This document shows, in pieces, positions 8,360-17,561 of a DNA stretch of 21,510 bases (positions are counted from its first letter, which is position 1; each line of letters starts with the position of its first letter). The notes below the pieces were generated by a model. The model did not search any database. It saw nothing but the letters and a program-made list of their open reading frames with translations, and had not been told where the DNA came from. A program made the translations under genes and the position numbers. Source of the stretch: JADHUC01 sp964617665 (GTDB lineage Bacteria; Planctomycetota; Planctomycetia; Pirellulales; Pirellulaceae); assembly GCA_964617665.1 (NCBI GenBank), contig CAZUAH010000223.1, positions 1 through 21,510 on the forward strand, given 5' to 3'.

Positions 8360-9700
8360 ATGTCACTTCGTCTCACTTCTTTCACTCTGCTAACTTCCGC
8401 CGCCCTGATTGCCTTCGGGGGCAACGCCATCGCTGCTGACGAGCAGCCATTGAGTGATGAGCAATTGCTAGAGCAGGCAAACGACCGGATCGAAAAGCAT
8501 CGAAAAGCAGATGCGACCCTCACCGTCGTCGATGCTGCCGGCAAAACGGTCAGCGGCGCGAAGATCGAGGTGGAGCAGACGCGACACGCATTCATGTTCG
8601 GCTGCAACATGTTCATGTGGGGCCGTGCGGGAGATGAGAAGAGCGAGGCCGAGTACCGTCGCCGATTTGCCGACGTTTTCAATTTCGCGACGTTACCGTT
8701 CTACTGGTGGACGTATGAACCGAAGAAAGACGAGCCGATTCACAACAAAACCGAAGCGGTCGCTCGCTGGTGCAAAGAGCAAGGTATCACCTGCAAAGGT
8801 CACCCGTTGGCGTGGAACTATGCCGAGGCGCGGTGGCTACCCGATGACTCACATGAACTCATGGACCTTCAACTAGCTCGAATCGACGATTGCGTCACGC
8901 GATTTCGCGGCTTGATCGACATCTGGGATGTGGTGAACGAAGCTACACATTACGATCGTCCGGAACTCAAGAAGCGAGCACCGAAACTCACAGCGACGTG
9001 GGCGGAAGTTGGCCAAGTTGAATTCACGCGTAAGTGTTTTCAGCCCGCTCGCCAGGCCAACAAGCAGGCGACGCTTCTGATCAACGACTACCGGGTCGAT
9101 CCAGCCTACGCCAAACTGATCGAAGGGCTTGTTGATGACGGAGGCAAGCCTTTGTACGACGTGATCGGAATCCAGAGCCACCAACACGGCGGCACTTGGA
9201 CCAACCGCAAAATCTGGGAGGTTTGCGAACGATTCGCTCGCTTTGACGTCCCGCTGCACTTCACGGAAACCACAATCGTGTCCGGCAAGCGGGGCTGGGG
9301 CCGGGCGGATCGTGGGCAAGAATGGGACACAACGCCCGAGGGCGAACTGTACCAGGCCCGCGAGGTGGAACGCTTCTACACGATGCTGTACTCGCACCCG
9401 TCGGTCGAGGCGATCACGTGGTGGGATTTCACGGACCGGCACGCGTGGCAGCGAGCACCAGCCGGTTTTCTGCGCAAGGACATGTCGCCCAAGCCGGCCT
9501 ATGAGACCTTGCACAAACTCATCAAAGAAAAGTGGTGGACGAAAACAAGTGCAGAGACGAATAGCGAAGGCGTCGCTTGTTTTCGCGGAACGCTGGGCGA
9601 CTACAAAGTGACGATCACGCGCCCCGATCGCGAGGCGGTCACTCAGACGATAACGCTGGTACGCGGTGAGGAGAACGAACTGACAATCCGCCTTCCGTAA
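8360..9700 (+). CDS. Secreted GH10 endo-1,4-beta-xylanase-like enzyme
   Basis: A 446-residue protein. The ATG at 8360 is chosen because TAGGAGA precedes it and a signal peptide follows (residues 1-26, ending AIAADE). Residues 50-80 (DATLTVVDAAGKTVSGAKIE then RHAFMFG) form a beta domain that leads straight into the GH10 barrel. Glycosidase landmarks are FYWWTYEP (114-121), CKGHPLAWNY (145-154), the acid/base E194 in WDVVNE, IQSHQH (271-276) and the nucleophile E303 in HFTETT. AITWWDFTDRHAW (351-363) closes the barrel. A short beta extension (403-446) contains GTLGDYKVTITRP. GH10 enzymes act mostly on xylan by a retaining mechanism; exact substrate is inferred. The following gene, also secreted, is 166 bases downstream with its own candidate promoter. 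Confidence 0.88.
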   Translation: MSLRLTSFTLLTSAALIAFGGNAIAADEQPLSDEQLLEQANDRIEKHRKADATLTVVDAAGKTVSGAKIEVEQTRHAFMFGCNMFMWGRAGDEKSEAEYRRRFADVFNFATLPFYWWTYEPKKDEPIHNKTEAVARWCKEQGITCKGHPLAWNYAEARWLPDDSHELMDLQLARIDDCVTRFRGLIDIWDVVNEATHYDRPELKKRAPKLTATWAEVGQVEFTRKCFQPARQANKQATLLINDYRVDPAYAKLIEGLVDDGGKPLYDVIGIQSHQHGGTWTNRKIWEVCERFARFDVPLHFTETTIVSGKRGWGRADRGQEWDTTPEGELYQAREVERFYTMLYSHPSVEAITWWDFTDRHAWQRAPAGFLRKDMSPKPAYETLHKLIKEKWWTKTSAETNSEGVACFRGTLGDYKVTITRPDREAVTQTITLVRGEENELTIRLP

Positions 9701-9711
9701 CCCAAGCGAAA

Positions 9712-9740
9712 TTGCAGTTTGCAGTCCGGAAAGCTACAAT
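9712..9740 (+). promoter_or_regulatory. Candidate sigma-70-type promoter upstream of the PD40/cytochrome gene
   Basis: TTGCAG (9712-9717) and TACAAT (9735-9740) are separated by exactly 17 bases, in the intergenic gap after the xylanase stop. The start codon of the downstream gene is 127 bases further on. The fit to consensus is four of six and five of six. Confidence 0.4.
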
Positions 9741-9866
9741 CGAGCAAGTGAAAAGGACATTCACGGCCTCGGGCATGTACCAATGCTCCCACCGCGACTT
9801 TCACCACCGGCCTGCCTTATGTCCCGTGGACTTGGGATTATGTCATCAAGAAAGGAGTTTCTTTCC

Positions 9867-12293
9867 ATGCCAACGTTCAAGCGTAGCTATTACTTCTTCG
9901 CCGTCTGTCTGAGTGCTCTTTCGAGTCTTTTTATATCACCGTATGCCGCTGTGGTTGATGCGGCAGGCGCAGCGTCGTACACGCCGGGCCCGCTGCTCGA
10001 AGGCATGCTCGACGGTGAAATGAGCAGTGTCGACGAAATCGTCTTCGCGGTCCGGGTGTCTGGCCGCGATCACTGGTACGTAAACTTCGGCTATTACAGT
10101 TGCGACTACGGGGATCCGGCAAAACGCAGCTTTGGCATATATCCGGATGGCGAGTCGTTACGAGGCTACGGCGATGGTGGAAGGCTGTGCCGGCTGAATT
10201 TACGAACGGGCAAGTTGACCGAGCTGCTGGACGATCCAAAGGGAGGCGTCCGTGATCCTCAGATGCACTACGACGGGCGAAAGATCCTCTTCTCGTACCG
10301 CCCGGGCGACACGGCAACGTACCACTTGTACGAGATCAACATCGACGGCACAGGGTTAACCCAACTGACCAACGGCCCCGACGACGACATCGAGCCAGCT
10401 TATTTGCCCGATGGCAGCATCATATTCGGCTCCAGCCGGTGTCGGCGATTTGTTAACTGTTGGTTCAGCCGTGTGGCGACACTGTACCGCTGCGACGCCG
10501 ATGGGTCGAACATCCGTCTCGTTTCAAGCAACAACGATCACGACAACACACCGTGGGTATTGCCGGACGGGCGCGTGCTCTACATGCGTTGGGAGTACGT
10601 CGACCGTTCGCAGGTTCATTTTCATCATCTGTGGACGGTCAATCCGGATGGCACCGGCCAGATGACTTTCTACGGAAACATGTTCTCGGGCACGGCGATG
10701 CTGGATGCGAAGCCGATTGACGGCTCGGATAAGATCGTCGCTTCGTTTTCACCGGGGCACGGACGAACCGAACACATGGGCCACGTGACGATTGTCGATT
10801 CCGCGACCGACCCGGACGATCCCAACGCCGCTCGCCGTATCACCAAGTCGGCCAACTTCCGCGACCCGTACGGGCTTTCGGAGACTTGTTTCCTGGTGGC
10901 CGACAAGCGAGGCATTCACGTCATGGATGACCAAGGGAAAACAGAGCTCGTATATCACTTGCCGACGTCAGACGCACACATGGAATGCCACGAACCGCGA
11001 CCGTTGCGTGGTCGGGCCCGCGAACGAATCATCGCTCCGCGAGTCGATTTGGCTGAGAAGACCGGCCGGTTGTTCTTAGCCGATATCTACCACGGCCGAA
11101 ATATGGAAGGCATAAAACGGGGTGATATCAAGAAGCTGTTGGTGTTGGAGCAACTACCCATGCCGGTTCACTTCTCCGGCGGCATGGAGTCGATCAGCAT
11201 GGGCGGGACATTCACACTGGCGCGCATTCTCGGGACCGTGCCCGTCGAAGAGGACGGTTCCGCCTTGTTCGAGGTGCCTGCACTGCGATCGTTGTTCTTC
11301 GTCGCACTGGACGAAAACGACTTGTCCGTGAAGCGGATGCAGAGTTTCGTAACCGTGCAGCCGGGTGAGACCAGCGGATGCGTGGGTTGTCATGAACAGC
11401 GAACTCAGACGGTACAGCCGACGACGTTGGATTTGATGGCATACAAGCATCGGCGTCCGAACCGAATCGAACCCATCGAAGACGTGCCGGCGCCGATTGA
11501 CTTTCCCCGCGATGTCCAGCCCATTCTGGACAAACACTGCGTGGAATGCCACAGCCCGGACCGGTACGACGGTCGAGTGGACCTGACGGGCGATCACCTA
11601 TCGCAGTTCTCCATGAGTTACTACACGATTCGTCGTTTGAATCTGGTGGCCGATGGTCGCAACGAACCGTATGGCAACCGGGAAGCTCGTACGATTGGCA
11701 GCTCGGCCAGCCGCCTGTTGAAACTGATGGACGGCAGCCACTACGATGCCAAGCCGTCGGACCACGAACGAAAAGTAGTTCGGCTGTGGATCGACGCAAG
11801 CGCCAACTACGCCGGCACATACGCTTGTCTGGGTTGCGGTGTCTATCACGCGCCGCTTAATGTCAGCGTATTGACCAACAGGTGCACGAGCTGCCACAGG
11901 GCGGACAAGGGCCACATACGACATTTCCGGGGCCAGTCGCTGCAATCCGTCTGCAATCTTGATCGTCCCGAGAAGTCGCTGGTCGTGCGGGCACCGCTCG
12001 CGAAGGATGCCGGCGGGTTGGGGATTTGCGGACCGAACGTATTCAAGAGCACCGACGATCCGGACTACAAGCGTTTGCTGGCCGGCGTTCGGGTGGGAGC
12101 CCAACAACTGGCCGAGGGCAAACGGTTTGACATGCCGGGTTTCCGCCCGAACCGCTTCTACATCCGCGAGATGAAGCGGTTCGGCTTCCTGCCAAAGGAT
12201 CTGAAACCTGAAGATCCAATCGACCACTACGCCGTCGACCAAGCCTACTGGAACTCCTTCTGGTGGCTGCCGGGGACAGACGGAGCAGAGTGA
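9867..12293 (+). CDS. Secreted PD40-repeat, three-heme c-type protein related to the hydrazine synthase alpha subunit fold
   Basis: An 808-residue exported protein. The ATG at 9867 follows AAAGGAG by nine bases and opens into a signal peptide (residues 1-32). Residues 50-300 contain TolB/PD40-type propeller units (PQMHYDGRKILFSYR, PAYLPDGSIIFGSSR, PWVLPDGRVLYMRW). Residues 410-510 (LEQLPMPVHFSGGM, GTVPVEEDGSALFEVP) resemble the middle domain of hydrazine synthase alpha, which is also present in many non-anammox planctomycete proteins. Covalent heme sites CxxCH lie at 505-509, 558-562 and 673-677; RDVQPILDKHCVECH is typical of planctomycete cytochromes. CLGCGVYH (654-661) has the cysteine pair without the adjacent histidine. 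A periplasmic redox role is inferred. Hydrazine synthesis is not implied, because no partner subunits are present here. Confidence 0.8.
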   Translation: MPTFKRSYYFFAVCLSALSSLFISPYAAVVDAAGAASYTPGPLLEGMLDGEMSSVDEIVFAVRVSGRDHWYVNFGYYSCDYGDPAKRSFGIYPDGESLRGYGDGGRLCRLNLRTGKLTELLDDPKGGVRDPQMHYDGRKILFSYRPGDTATYHLYEINIDGTGLTQLTNGPDDDIEPAYLPDGSIIFGSSRCRRFVNCWFSRVATLYRCDADGSNIRLVSSNNDHDNTPWVLPDGRVLYMRWEYVDRSQVHFHHLWTVNPDGTGQMTFYGNMFSGTAMLDAKPIDGSDKIVASFSPGHGRTEHMGHVTIVDSATDPDDPNAARRITKSANFRDPYGLSETCFLVADKRGIHVMDDQGKTELVYHLPTSDAHMECHEPRPLRGRARERIIAPRVDLAEKTGRLFLADIYHGRNMEGIKRGDIKKLLVLEQLPMPVHFSGGMESISMGGTFTLARILGTVPVEEDGSALFEVPALRSLFFVALDENDLSVKRMQSFVTVQPGETSGCVGCHEQRTQTVQPTTLDLMAYKHRRPNRIEPIEDVPAPIDFPRDVQPILDKHCVECHSPDRYDGRVDLTGDHLSQFSMSYYTIRRLNLVADGRNEPYGNREARTIGSSASRLLKLMDGSHYDAKPSDHERKVVRLWIDASANYAGTYACLGCGVYHAPLNVSVLTNRCTSCHRADKGHIRHFRGQSLQSVCNLDRPEKSLVVRAPLAKDAGGLGICGPNVFKSTDDPDYKRLLAGVRVGAQQLAEGKRFDMPGFRPNRFYIREMKRFGFLPKDLKPEDPIDHYAVDQAYWNSFWWLPGTDGAE

Positions 12294-12320
12294 GGATGCG
12301 GCGAAAGGCATTGGCCTGTA

Positions 12321-12417
12321 GCAGGCACGGATTGCAGTGCTGAGGTAGCCGGATTCGCAAGAATTCGGACGTCCGCGGTGGGATTTTGAAGTCTTGCGAC
12401 TTCAGCTACATGCCTGC
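12321..12417. repeat. Composite inverted-repeat element between convergent genes
   Basis: Outer arms GCAGGCA (12321-12327) and TGCCTGC (12411-12417) enclose two short hairpins. The first is CCGGATTC-GCAA-GAATTCGG (12349-12368); the second is the perfect GAAGTC-TTGC-GACTTC (12388-12403), followed by AGCTAC, which pairs with the GTAGC at 12345-12349. It separates the rightward cytochrome gene from the leftward arsC-like gene, where a bidirectional terminator would sit. From memory, both hairpin cores are common in planctomycete genomes. Confidence 0.65.
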
Positions 12418-12430
12418 CGCCCCACGTCTA

Positions 12431-12772
12431 TCACAGCACCTCAAGTACGCTCTCGGGCGGCCTGCCCAGGCGTGCTTTCTTGCCGCAGACGACGATCGGT
12501 CTCTCGATGATCTGTGGATTGGCTGCCATGCGGGCGACAAGTTCGTCGCGATCATCCGTCTCCAGCAGGCCCAACGCGCGGTACTCCTTCTTGCGGATCA
12601 ACTCTTGCGGCTTCATGCCCAGTTTCTTGAGCAAGCCAGCCAACGTCTTCTCGTCAGGTGGTGTTTTCAGATACTCGACAATCGTTGGCTCGACATCGTT
12701 GTCGCGCAACAAGGCCAGCGTCTGGCGGCTCTTGGAACAACGGGGATTGTGGTAGATCGTGACTTTCGGCAT
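12431..12772 (-). CDS. arsC: ArsC-type arsenate reductase (glutaredoxin-dependent family)
   Basis: A 113-residue cytosolic protein with the thioredoxin-like ArsC fold. It has the catalytic C12 in NPRCSKSR and arginines R60, R91 and R104 at positions equivalent to the R60, R94 and R107 that bind substrate in the E. coli enzyme (a match by alignment from memory). The reaction would be arsenate to arsenite using glutathione and glutaredoxin. There is no arsenite pump, ArsR regulator or other ars gene nearby, so the isolated copy may serve general stress or another thiol reaction (the related YfgD and Spx proteins are alternatives). Complete in length. Confidence 0.85.
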   Translation of the reverse strand: MPKVTIYHNPRCSKSRQTLALLRDNDVEPTIVEYLKTPPDEKTLAGLLKKLGMKPQELIRKKEYRALGLLETDDRDELVARMAANPQIIERPIVVCGKKARLGRPPESVLEVL

Positions 12773-12966
12773 CGGCTTCGTCTCGCATAATCAGGACTTG
12801 TAGATCGGCAAGAATTGTGTCCGCAAATCATACTGAGACGCCACCAGGAGTTTCAAGGGGATCTGGTGACGGTGCGTTTCTTTGTCGCACGAATCCACTA
12901 TCATGTTGTGGACGCCTCTCGGCACGAGGGGATCGCACACGCCTGGAGAGCACCTACAACACAACC

Positions 12967-15900
12967 ATGAGCCAGATCCGACAACTGCACCGGCCAGCAC
13001 GCGCTCGTCACATCGTTGTGTTGATTTGCGCGCTGGTGGCCGGCATGTTTGCGGCCGGTTTTCTCAATGACTGGCCGCTTCGTTTGGGCCGCCAGGAACC
13101 AGCCGTTCGTAATCAGGACGATCCCAAGAAGACGCCAGACGCAGCCGCACCCAACGAGGACTCGGCGTCAAAGCCAGCCGGGCATCCGAAGCCGAAGGCA
13201 GAAGCTGAGGATGACACATCAGGAAAAGAATCGACTGCGAAGAACGATCAGCCAAGCCCCAAAGCCGACGAATCTGCCAAGCGGCCAGCTGCGCCACCAG
13301 AAGAGAATCCCAAGGAATCTGCTCCGTGGCAAGCCGCGTTTGATGGGGACGACGAAGCCCCCGTTTTCTCCGCTGTCTGTTTCGACGATTTCGATCCGCG
13401 AATCGAACGTCCGCAACATGACGATCTGAAAAAGTGGTTTTCGCAGGTGCCGGGGCAGCGATTCCATCTGCATGAGACGCGCACCGAGGTGGGACCGTCA
13501 GCATCTGTCGACGGCGTCATGCGGTTGCAGATGCCGTGGCGCGAAGACGTGGCCTTGCGTTTGAGCCTCACGAGACATGATCGGCTGGCGATTCATTTCT
13601 TCAAGGGTTCGGACGGTGTGACCCTCATGTACTACGCGCAAAGTCGCGACATGTGGGCGGCATACGTGACGACGCGTCGACCAGGGCAACCGAAGCCGGA
13701 GACGTACGCCCTGGCAGCAACTGACGAAACGCGTGCCTTGCGCACGAACATTCGGCAAGGCGGCACGATCGAACTGCGATGCCGGGACGACGAAGTGATA
13801 CTGAGTCGCGGGGATATCGTACTTCTGCGAGCCCCATTCCATGGCTTGCCTGAAGACGTCTACCTTGACGGTAAAGTCACCTTCCACGGCATTGCGGCCG
13901 TGCGCACGCGAGACTTTCCGGCGAAACCTGAGCCTCGCCCCATCGACTTCGAGACCGATCGGCCGGCTGAATTCGAGTGGACAGAGCATCTGTCCGAGAA
14001 AGCTCAAACCGAGAAGCTCGAAGATGGTGCGGTGATACTGTCGTCCAATGCAGCGGAGCAGAGCAGTTGGATCGCTACGCCAATGCCGAAGGTAGGCATC
14101 CACGAAATAGTCTTGCAGATCGACGAAGCCACGCCTGGCACCGGTGTCTACCTGGGCCGTAAGAACGGACAGCCCAAGGAGATCGTTCGTTTCGCGCGCG
14201 ATCGACGCACGGGGCGGCTTTGTGTCATATTACGAGAAGACGAACTGCACGAACACGATTTCCGGCCGGTCAACGAACACATCGCTCCCATCGCCTCCGA
14301 GCCTGTGTGGATTCGTCTGCTGCTGGCCAGTGGCAGCCTGCGTTGGTGGATCAGTGCGGACGGTGTGAATTGGGCGCTTCCCGATTTGCCGTTGGCGTAT
14401 CGGACGGGCGGCATCTCCCACATCGGCCTGCACTGCGTGTCGAAGAAGGACGACTGCCGAATTCGCCTTCGAAGGTTGGAACTGCATAGTCTGCCGGAGT
14501 TTTCGGCCTTGGCAGACGCCGCACTTGTCGAGCAGGCGCCGGCCATTATTGATGCGGCGAACGTAGGCGTGTGGCTGGCCAAGGCGACCGAGGCGCAGCC
14601 GGACGACGTGGCATTGGATGATTGGCGTCGCGCATGTGCCGTGCGGGTACTGTCAGTGGGTGGGCCACGAGTGTTGGATATGCAACTGGTTGATTTGCTG
14701 TTGGACGACGCGGCCGATCGCAAATTGCCGCTTGATCGCCAGCGTGCGTTGCTGGACGAGGCGGCGCTGTTATTGGACCTTCGAGACGACCACGGACGAT
14801 TGACGAATCTGGTTCGGCGGTATCACGAATTGGGGATCGTCGCCATGACGCAGGCGAACCGTCGTCCCTTTTCGTGGATTCGTCCCGCTTTGATGAGCGT
14901 GCCCATGGCAACGCCATACGACATCAAGGTGGCCGACGAGGAGAACATCCAAATCGAACTAATGCAGCTTTGCCACAATGGGCGGTGGCGTGAGGCCCTG
15001 GATCTGTGCAAGGAATTGCGATTCATGCATATCCAGCGTGTGTCGCTGGCTCCGTGGGCCGAAGCAACGGCTTTGCGCAATTTGCCGAGAGATGTCGGAG
15101 AATACCGAGTCGCACAGCGCAAGGACGACTGGCAACACCCGCTGATCGATGACATCAGCAAGGATGCTTACAACGCGTTGGCCGAACTGCAAGCGATCCT
15201 CGACAGCGATGCACCGGAGGACGCAGCCCGCATCGTGATGAATCTGGATGCGGAAATGCTGTACGGGACAGCTCCTCACACAGCGGACCGCAATCTGCTG
15301 GTCTCGTTGCCCACAGCCGTTCGGCTTCTGCTGAACGATCATCCAGACCTGGGCCTGACCATCAACGACAAGTTTGCCCAGGCGGCAAGACTTCGAGTGC
15401 GTCAGGCAATCCTGGAGGACAATGCTGCAGTGATCGAATTGGCGACTTCTCAGTTCGCCGGTTCGGAGACCGCCGCCGAAGCTCATTGCTGGCTGGGTGA
15501 TCGAGCCTTGTCCAATGGATGGTTCGCACAGGCACTGTCCCAGTATCGCCAAGCCGCCGATTCCTGTGGCATCGCAATGCGCCGCGAATTATTGGCTCGC
15601 CAGATGCTAGCGGCTGCGTTGATGGGAAGTCAGTTGGACGAATCAAAGCCTGACGAGGTAAGTCTGGGGCAATTGCAGTTGACCGGAGCCGAATTCGAAA
15701 GCTTGATCGCGGAGCAGTTGAAAAGGGCCCAGCCCAACGCTTCCGCCGATCCGACCGTCAATGGAGCAAAGGAAGAACTGCCGGCGCCAACCGGTCTCCA
15801 AGTGCACAACCGCAGCCGGCTGGACGGCCCGGTTGGCAAAGATCCGCAAGTAGACGCCATTCCAAACGCGGCACGGTACGATATCGACTGGGCCGGACGC

Positions 15901-17481
15901 CAACTGGCCGTCACCGTTGATCGCGATTTGATGTTCGTCAGCAACCGATTCCAGCTCGCCGCCTATGACCTGAACAATGGCCAACGAAAATGGCGGAGTC
16001 AAGCGCCAAGCGACAAACCCTTGCGTTCTCAGGACTGGGGCTTGACCAAAATGCGTCCTTTGGTGATAGGCGATTCTGTCTTGGTGCGGATGCTATACGA
16101 CGAAGGCCCCATACTGGTCGCGACAGATAGAAACAACGGCCAAGCGATTTGGCGGGCGCAGATGCCTGGCAAGCTCCACGTCATATCTGACCCGGTGGTC
16201 GTCCAAGGTCAACTTGCGGCGTTGACGTTAGCTCGCAACGAGCTACGCGAAAGCCTGTTGGGGCTGGCGATTATTGACAGGCACAGCGGACGTCTACTCC
16301 GGCGGTACGATCTGGTTCGATTGAGCGAAGCGTGGTGGCGACGACGCTGCTGCGAAATAACGCCGCTAGACGACGGGGTGATCGCTGTCTTGTCAGGCGT
16401 GACGCTATGCTGCGATCTTGTCGGCAATACCCGATGGATTCGCCGACACGTTGTGCTGCCGCCGTCGGAGGAGCCCGGTTGGGTCACGCAGCACTTCCAG
16501 AGATCCTTGGTCGCCGCTGACGGGTTGTTCGTCGCCCAACCGGGCGTACGAGCGGTCGAACGACTCGATCCGAGGACGGGGCGGTTGGCGTGGAGCACGC
16601 TCTTGCCGAACGTTCGAGGCATACTTGGCACATCGGACGGTCGTTTGATCGTGCACGTCGACGATGGGCTGATGGCTTTGGACTGCAACACGGGCCAGGA
16701 ACTCTGGGAACACCCGGCTGAGCATCTACTGGAGGCCGTCCTGTGCGACGATCAGAAGATCCTGTACGCGCATCGGGAACGGCCCGAGGACAATCAGAAC
16801 GTACGCCGCCCACGTCTGACATGGCTTGATTCGGCCACCGGTGAACCAACGGCCTCGACCGCGTTGCAGGCTCTCGATCTGGAAGACCCACGTCTGGGAC
16901 CGATGATCGTGCACAAAGGTAACCTGTGGACCTTCTACGGCCGGGGGCGCCAGGACGCGACACGCGACGTCGTGCAATTGACTCCTGAAGGCGAGGCGGA
17001 AACATCTCAGAAAAAGAAAACTCCGACGAACGCATGGGCAAAGCACATTCCCGGCGAGTTGTACAACGCCGCGGCCGATATGTTCGCCGGCTGGCAGATA
17101 CTCTGTGTCGACCCAACGGATGCTCGGGCCGTCGAACCGGAATGGCACGGACAGCACGACGTGCTGGCAACTCGAAGTAGGCATGATACGCCCGTGACAT
17201 TCGCTCGAAAGCTGAGCGTTCCGGAGGGCGGAAAGCCACTGTTGCGATTGATGGTAGGCAACGAACCCAGTCAGCATTGGCAACTGGAAGTTCGGCTAAA
17301 CGGCAACCCAGTTCACACGCACGAGTTCACCGCTCAGTCCGATCCGCAGCACTGGAAGCCCGTGGAAATCGACCTTTCGCCCGTGGCCAGCCAGAGCGGA
17401 TGGCTGGTCGTCGAGGGTAAGTTCAAGCACGGAAGTGACCACACCGCGATCTTCTGGAAGAAGATCGAGATCGTGTTCTAA
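12967..17481 (+). CDS. Very large membrane-anchored multidomain protein with PQQ-type propeller; function unknown
   Basis: A 1504-residue protein if read from the ATG at 12967, which puts a basic segment before the single hydrophobic helix (residues 15-33) as in a signal anchor. The only purine-rich SD-like stretch (GGAGAG) is about 16 bases upstream, so the start is not certain. Residues 40-125 are a charged, proline-rich linker. Residues 140-320 and 325-508 look like two beta-sandwich domains of the DUF1583 or concanavalin-like kind found in planctomycetes. Residues 508-950 are mostly helical and repeat-like. Residues 968-1345 form a PQQ/quinoprotein-like propeller (AAYDLNNGQRKWRS, VATDRNNGQAIWRAQ, ERLDPRTGRLAWSTL, ALDCNTGQELWEH). 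Residues 1395-1504 are a beta domain similar to the end of the secreted ADP-ribosylglycohydrolase-like protein. It probably acts at the cell envelope; no catalytic role can be stated. Confidence 0.8.
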   Translation: MSQIRQLHRPARARHIVVLICALVAGMFAAGFLNDWPLRLGRQEPAVRNQDDPKKTPDAAAPNEDSASKPAGHPKPKAEAEDDTSGKESTAKNDQPSPKADESAKRPAAPPEENPKESAPWQAAFDGDDEAPVFSAVCFDDFDPRIERPQHDDLKKWFSQVPGQRFHLHETRTEVGPSASVDGVMRLQMPWREDVALRLSLTRHDRLAIHFFKGSDGVTLMYYAQSRDMWAAYVTTRRPGQPKPETYALAATDETRALRTNIRQGGTIELRCRDDEVILSRGDIVLLRAPFHGLPEDVYLDGKVTFHGIAAVRTRDFPAKPEPRPIDFETDRPAEFEWTEHLSEKAQTEKLEDGAVILSSNAAEQSSWIATPMPKVGIHEIVLQIDEATPGTGVYLGRKNGQPKEIVRFARDRRTGRLCVILREDELHEHDFRPVNEHIAPIASEPVWIRLLLASGSLRWWISADGVNWALPDLPLAYRTGGISHIGLHCVSKKDDCRIRLRRLELHSLPEFSALADAALVEQAPAIIDAANVGVWLAKATEAQPDDVALDDWRRACAVRVLSVGGPRVLDMQLVDLLLDDAADRKLPLDRQRALLDEAALLLDLRDDHGRLTNLVRRYHELGIVAMTQANRRPFSWIRPALMSVPMATPYDIKVADEENIQIELMQLCHNGRWREALDLCKELRFMHIQRVSLAPWAEATALRNLPRDVGEYRVAQRKDDWQHPLIDDISKDAYNALAELQAILDSDAPEDAARIVMNLDAEMLYGTAPHTADRNLLVSLPTAVRLLLNDHPDLGLTINDKFAQAARLRVRQAILEDNAAVIELATSQFAGSETAAEAHCWLGDRALSNGWFAQALSQYRQAADSCGIAMRRELLARQMLAAALMGSQLDESKPDEVSLGQLQLTGAEFESLIAEQLKRAQPNASADPTVNGAKEELPAPTGLQVHNRSRLDGPVGKDPQVDAIPNAARYDIDWAGRQLAVTVDRDLMFVSNRFQLAAYDLNNGQRKWRSQAPSDKPLRSQDWGLTKMRPLVIGDSVLVRMLYDEGPILVATDRNNGQAIWRAQMPGKLHVISDPVVVQGQLAALTLARNELRESLLGLAIIDRHSGRLLRRYDLVRLSEAWWRRRCCEITPLDDGVIAVLSGVTLCCDLVGNTRWIRRHVVLPPSEEPGWVTQHFQRSLVAADGLFVAQPGVRAVERLDPRTGRLAWSTLLPNVRGILGTSDGRLIVHVDDGLMALDCNTGQELWEHPAEHLLEAVLCDDQKILYAHRERPEDNQNVRRPRLTWLDSATGEPTASTALQALDLEDPRLGPMIVHKGNLWTFYGRGRQDATRDVVQLTPEGEAETSQKKKTPTNAWAKHIPGELYNAAADMFAGWQILCVDPTDARAVEPEWHGQHDVLATRSRHDTPVTFARKLSVPEGGKPLLRLMVGNEPSQHWQLEVRLNGNPVHTHEFTAQSDPQHWKPVEIDLSPVASQSGWLVVEGKFKHGSDHTAIFWKKIEIVF

Positions 17482-17484
17482 CAC

Positions 17485-17561
17485 GTAGGTCAGGCTGTGC
17501 CTGACGGAAACCGGGCCGCAACTGCTTCGATCCGCATTTCGTCAGGCAGAGCCTGACCTAC
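17485..17561. repeat. 77-bp inverted repeat overlapping the 3' end of the beta-RFAP synthase gene
   Basis: Arms of 22 bases at 17485-17506 and 17540-17561 pair at 21 of 22 positions around a 33-base loop. Each arm is itself a small palindrome (GTCAGGC, three bases, GCCTGAC). It begins four bases after the stop codon of the large rightward gene and its right arm contains the TAG stop of the leftward gene. It may be a bidirectional terminator or a dispersed element that became part of the reading frame's end. Confidence 0.8.

Noticed and set aside
9867..12293. Evidence for anammox metabolism
   Set aside because: The HZS-alpha-like domain occurs in many non-anammox planctomycete proteins, and no hydrazine synthase partners or hydrazine dehydrogenase appear nearby.
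11598..12311. A 237-codon minus-strand frame opposite the C-terminal heme region
   Set aside because: The plus strand encodes CxxCH heme sites here; the antisense product matches nothing recognisable.
16484..17239. A 251-codon minus-strand frame inside the 1504-residue gene
   Set aside because: Arg/Pro/Ser-rich composition with no domain, fully inside a gene whose plus-strand frame shows clear propeller repeats.
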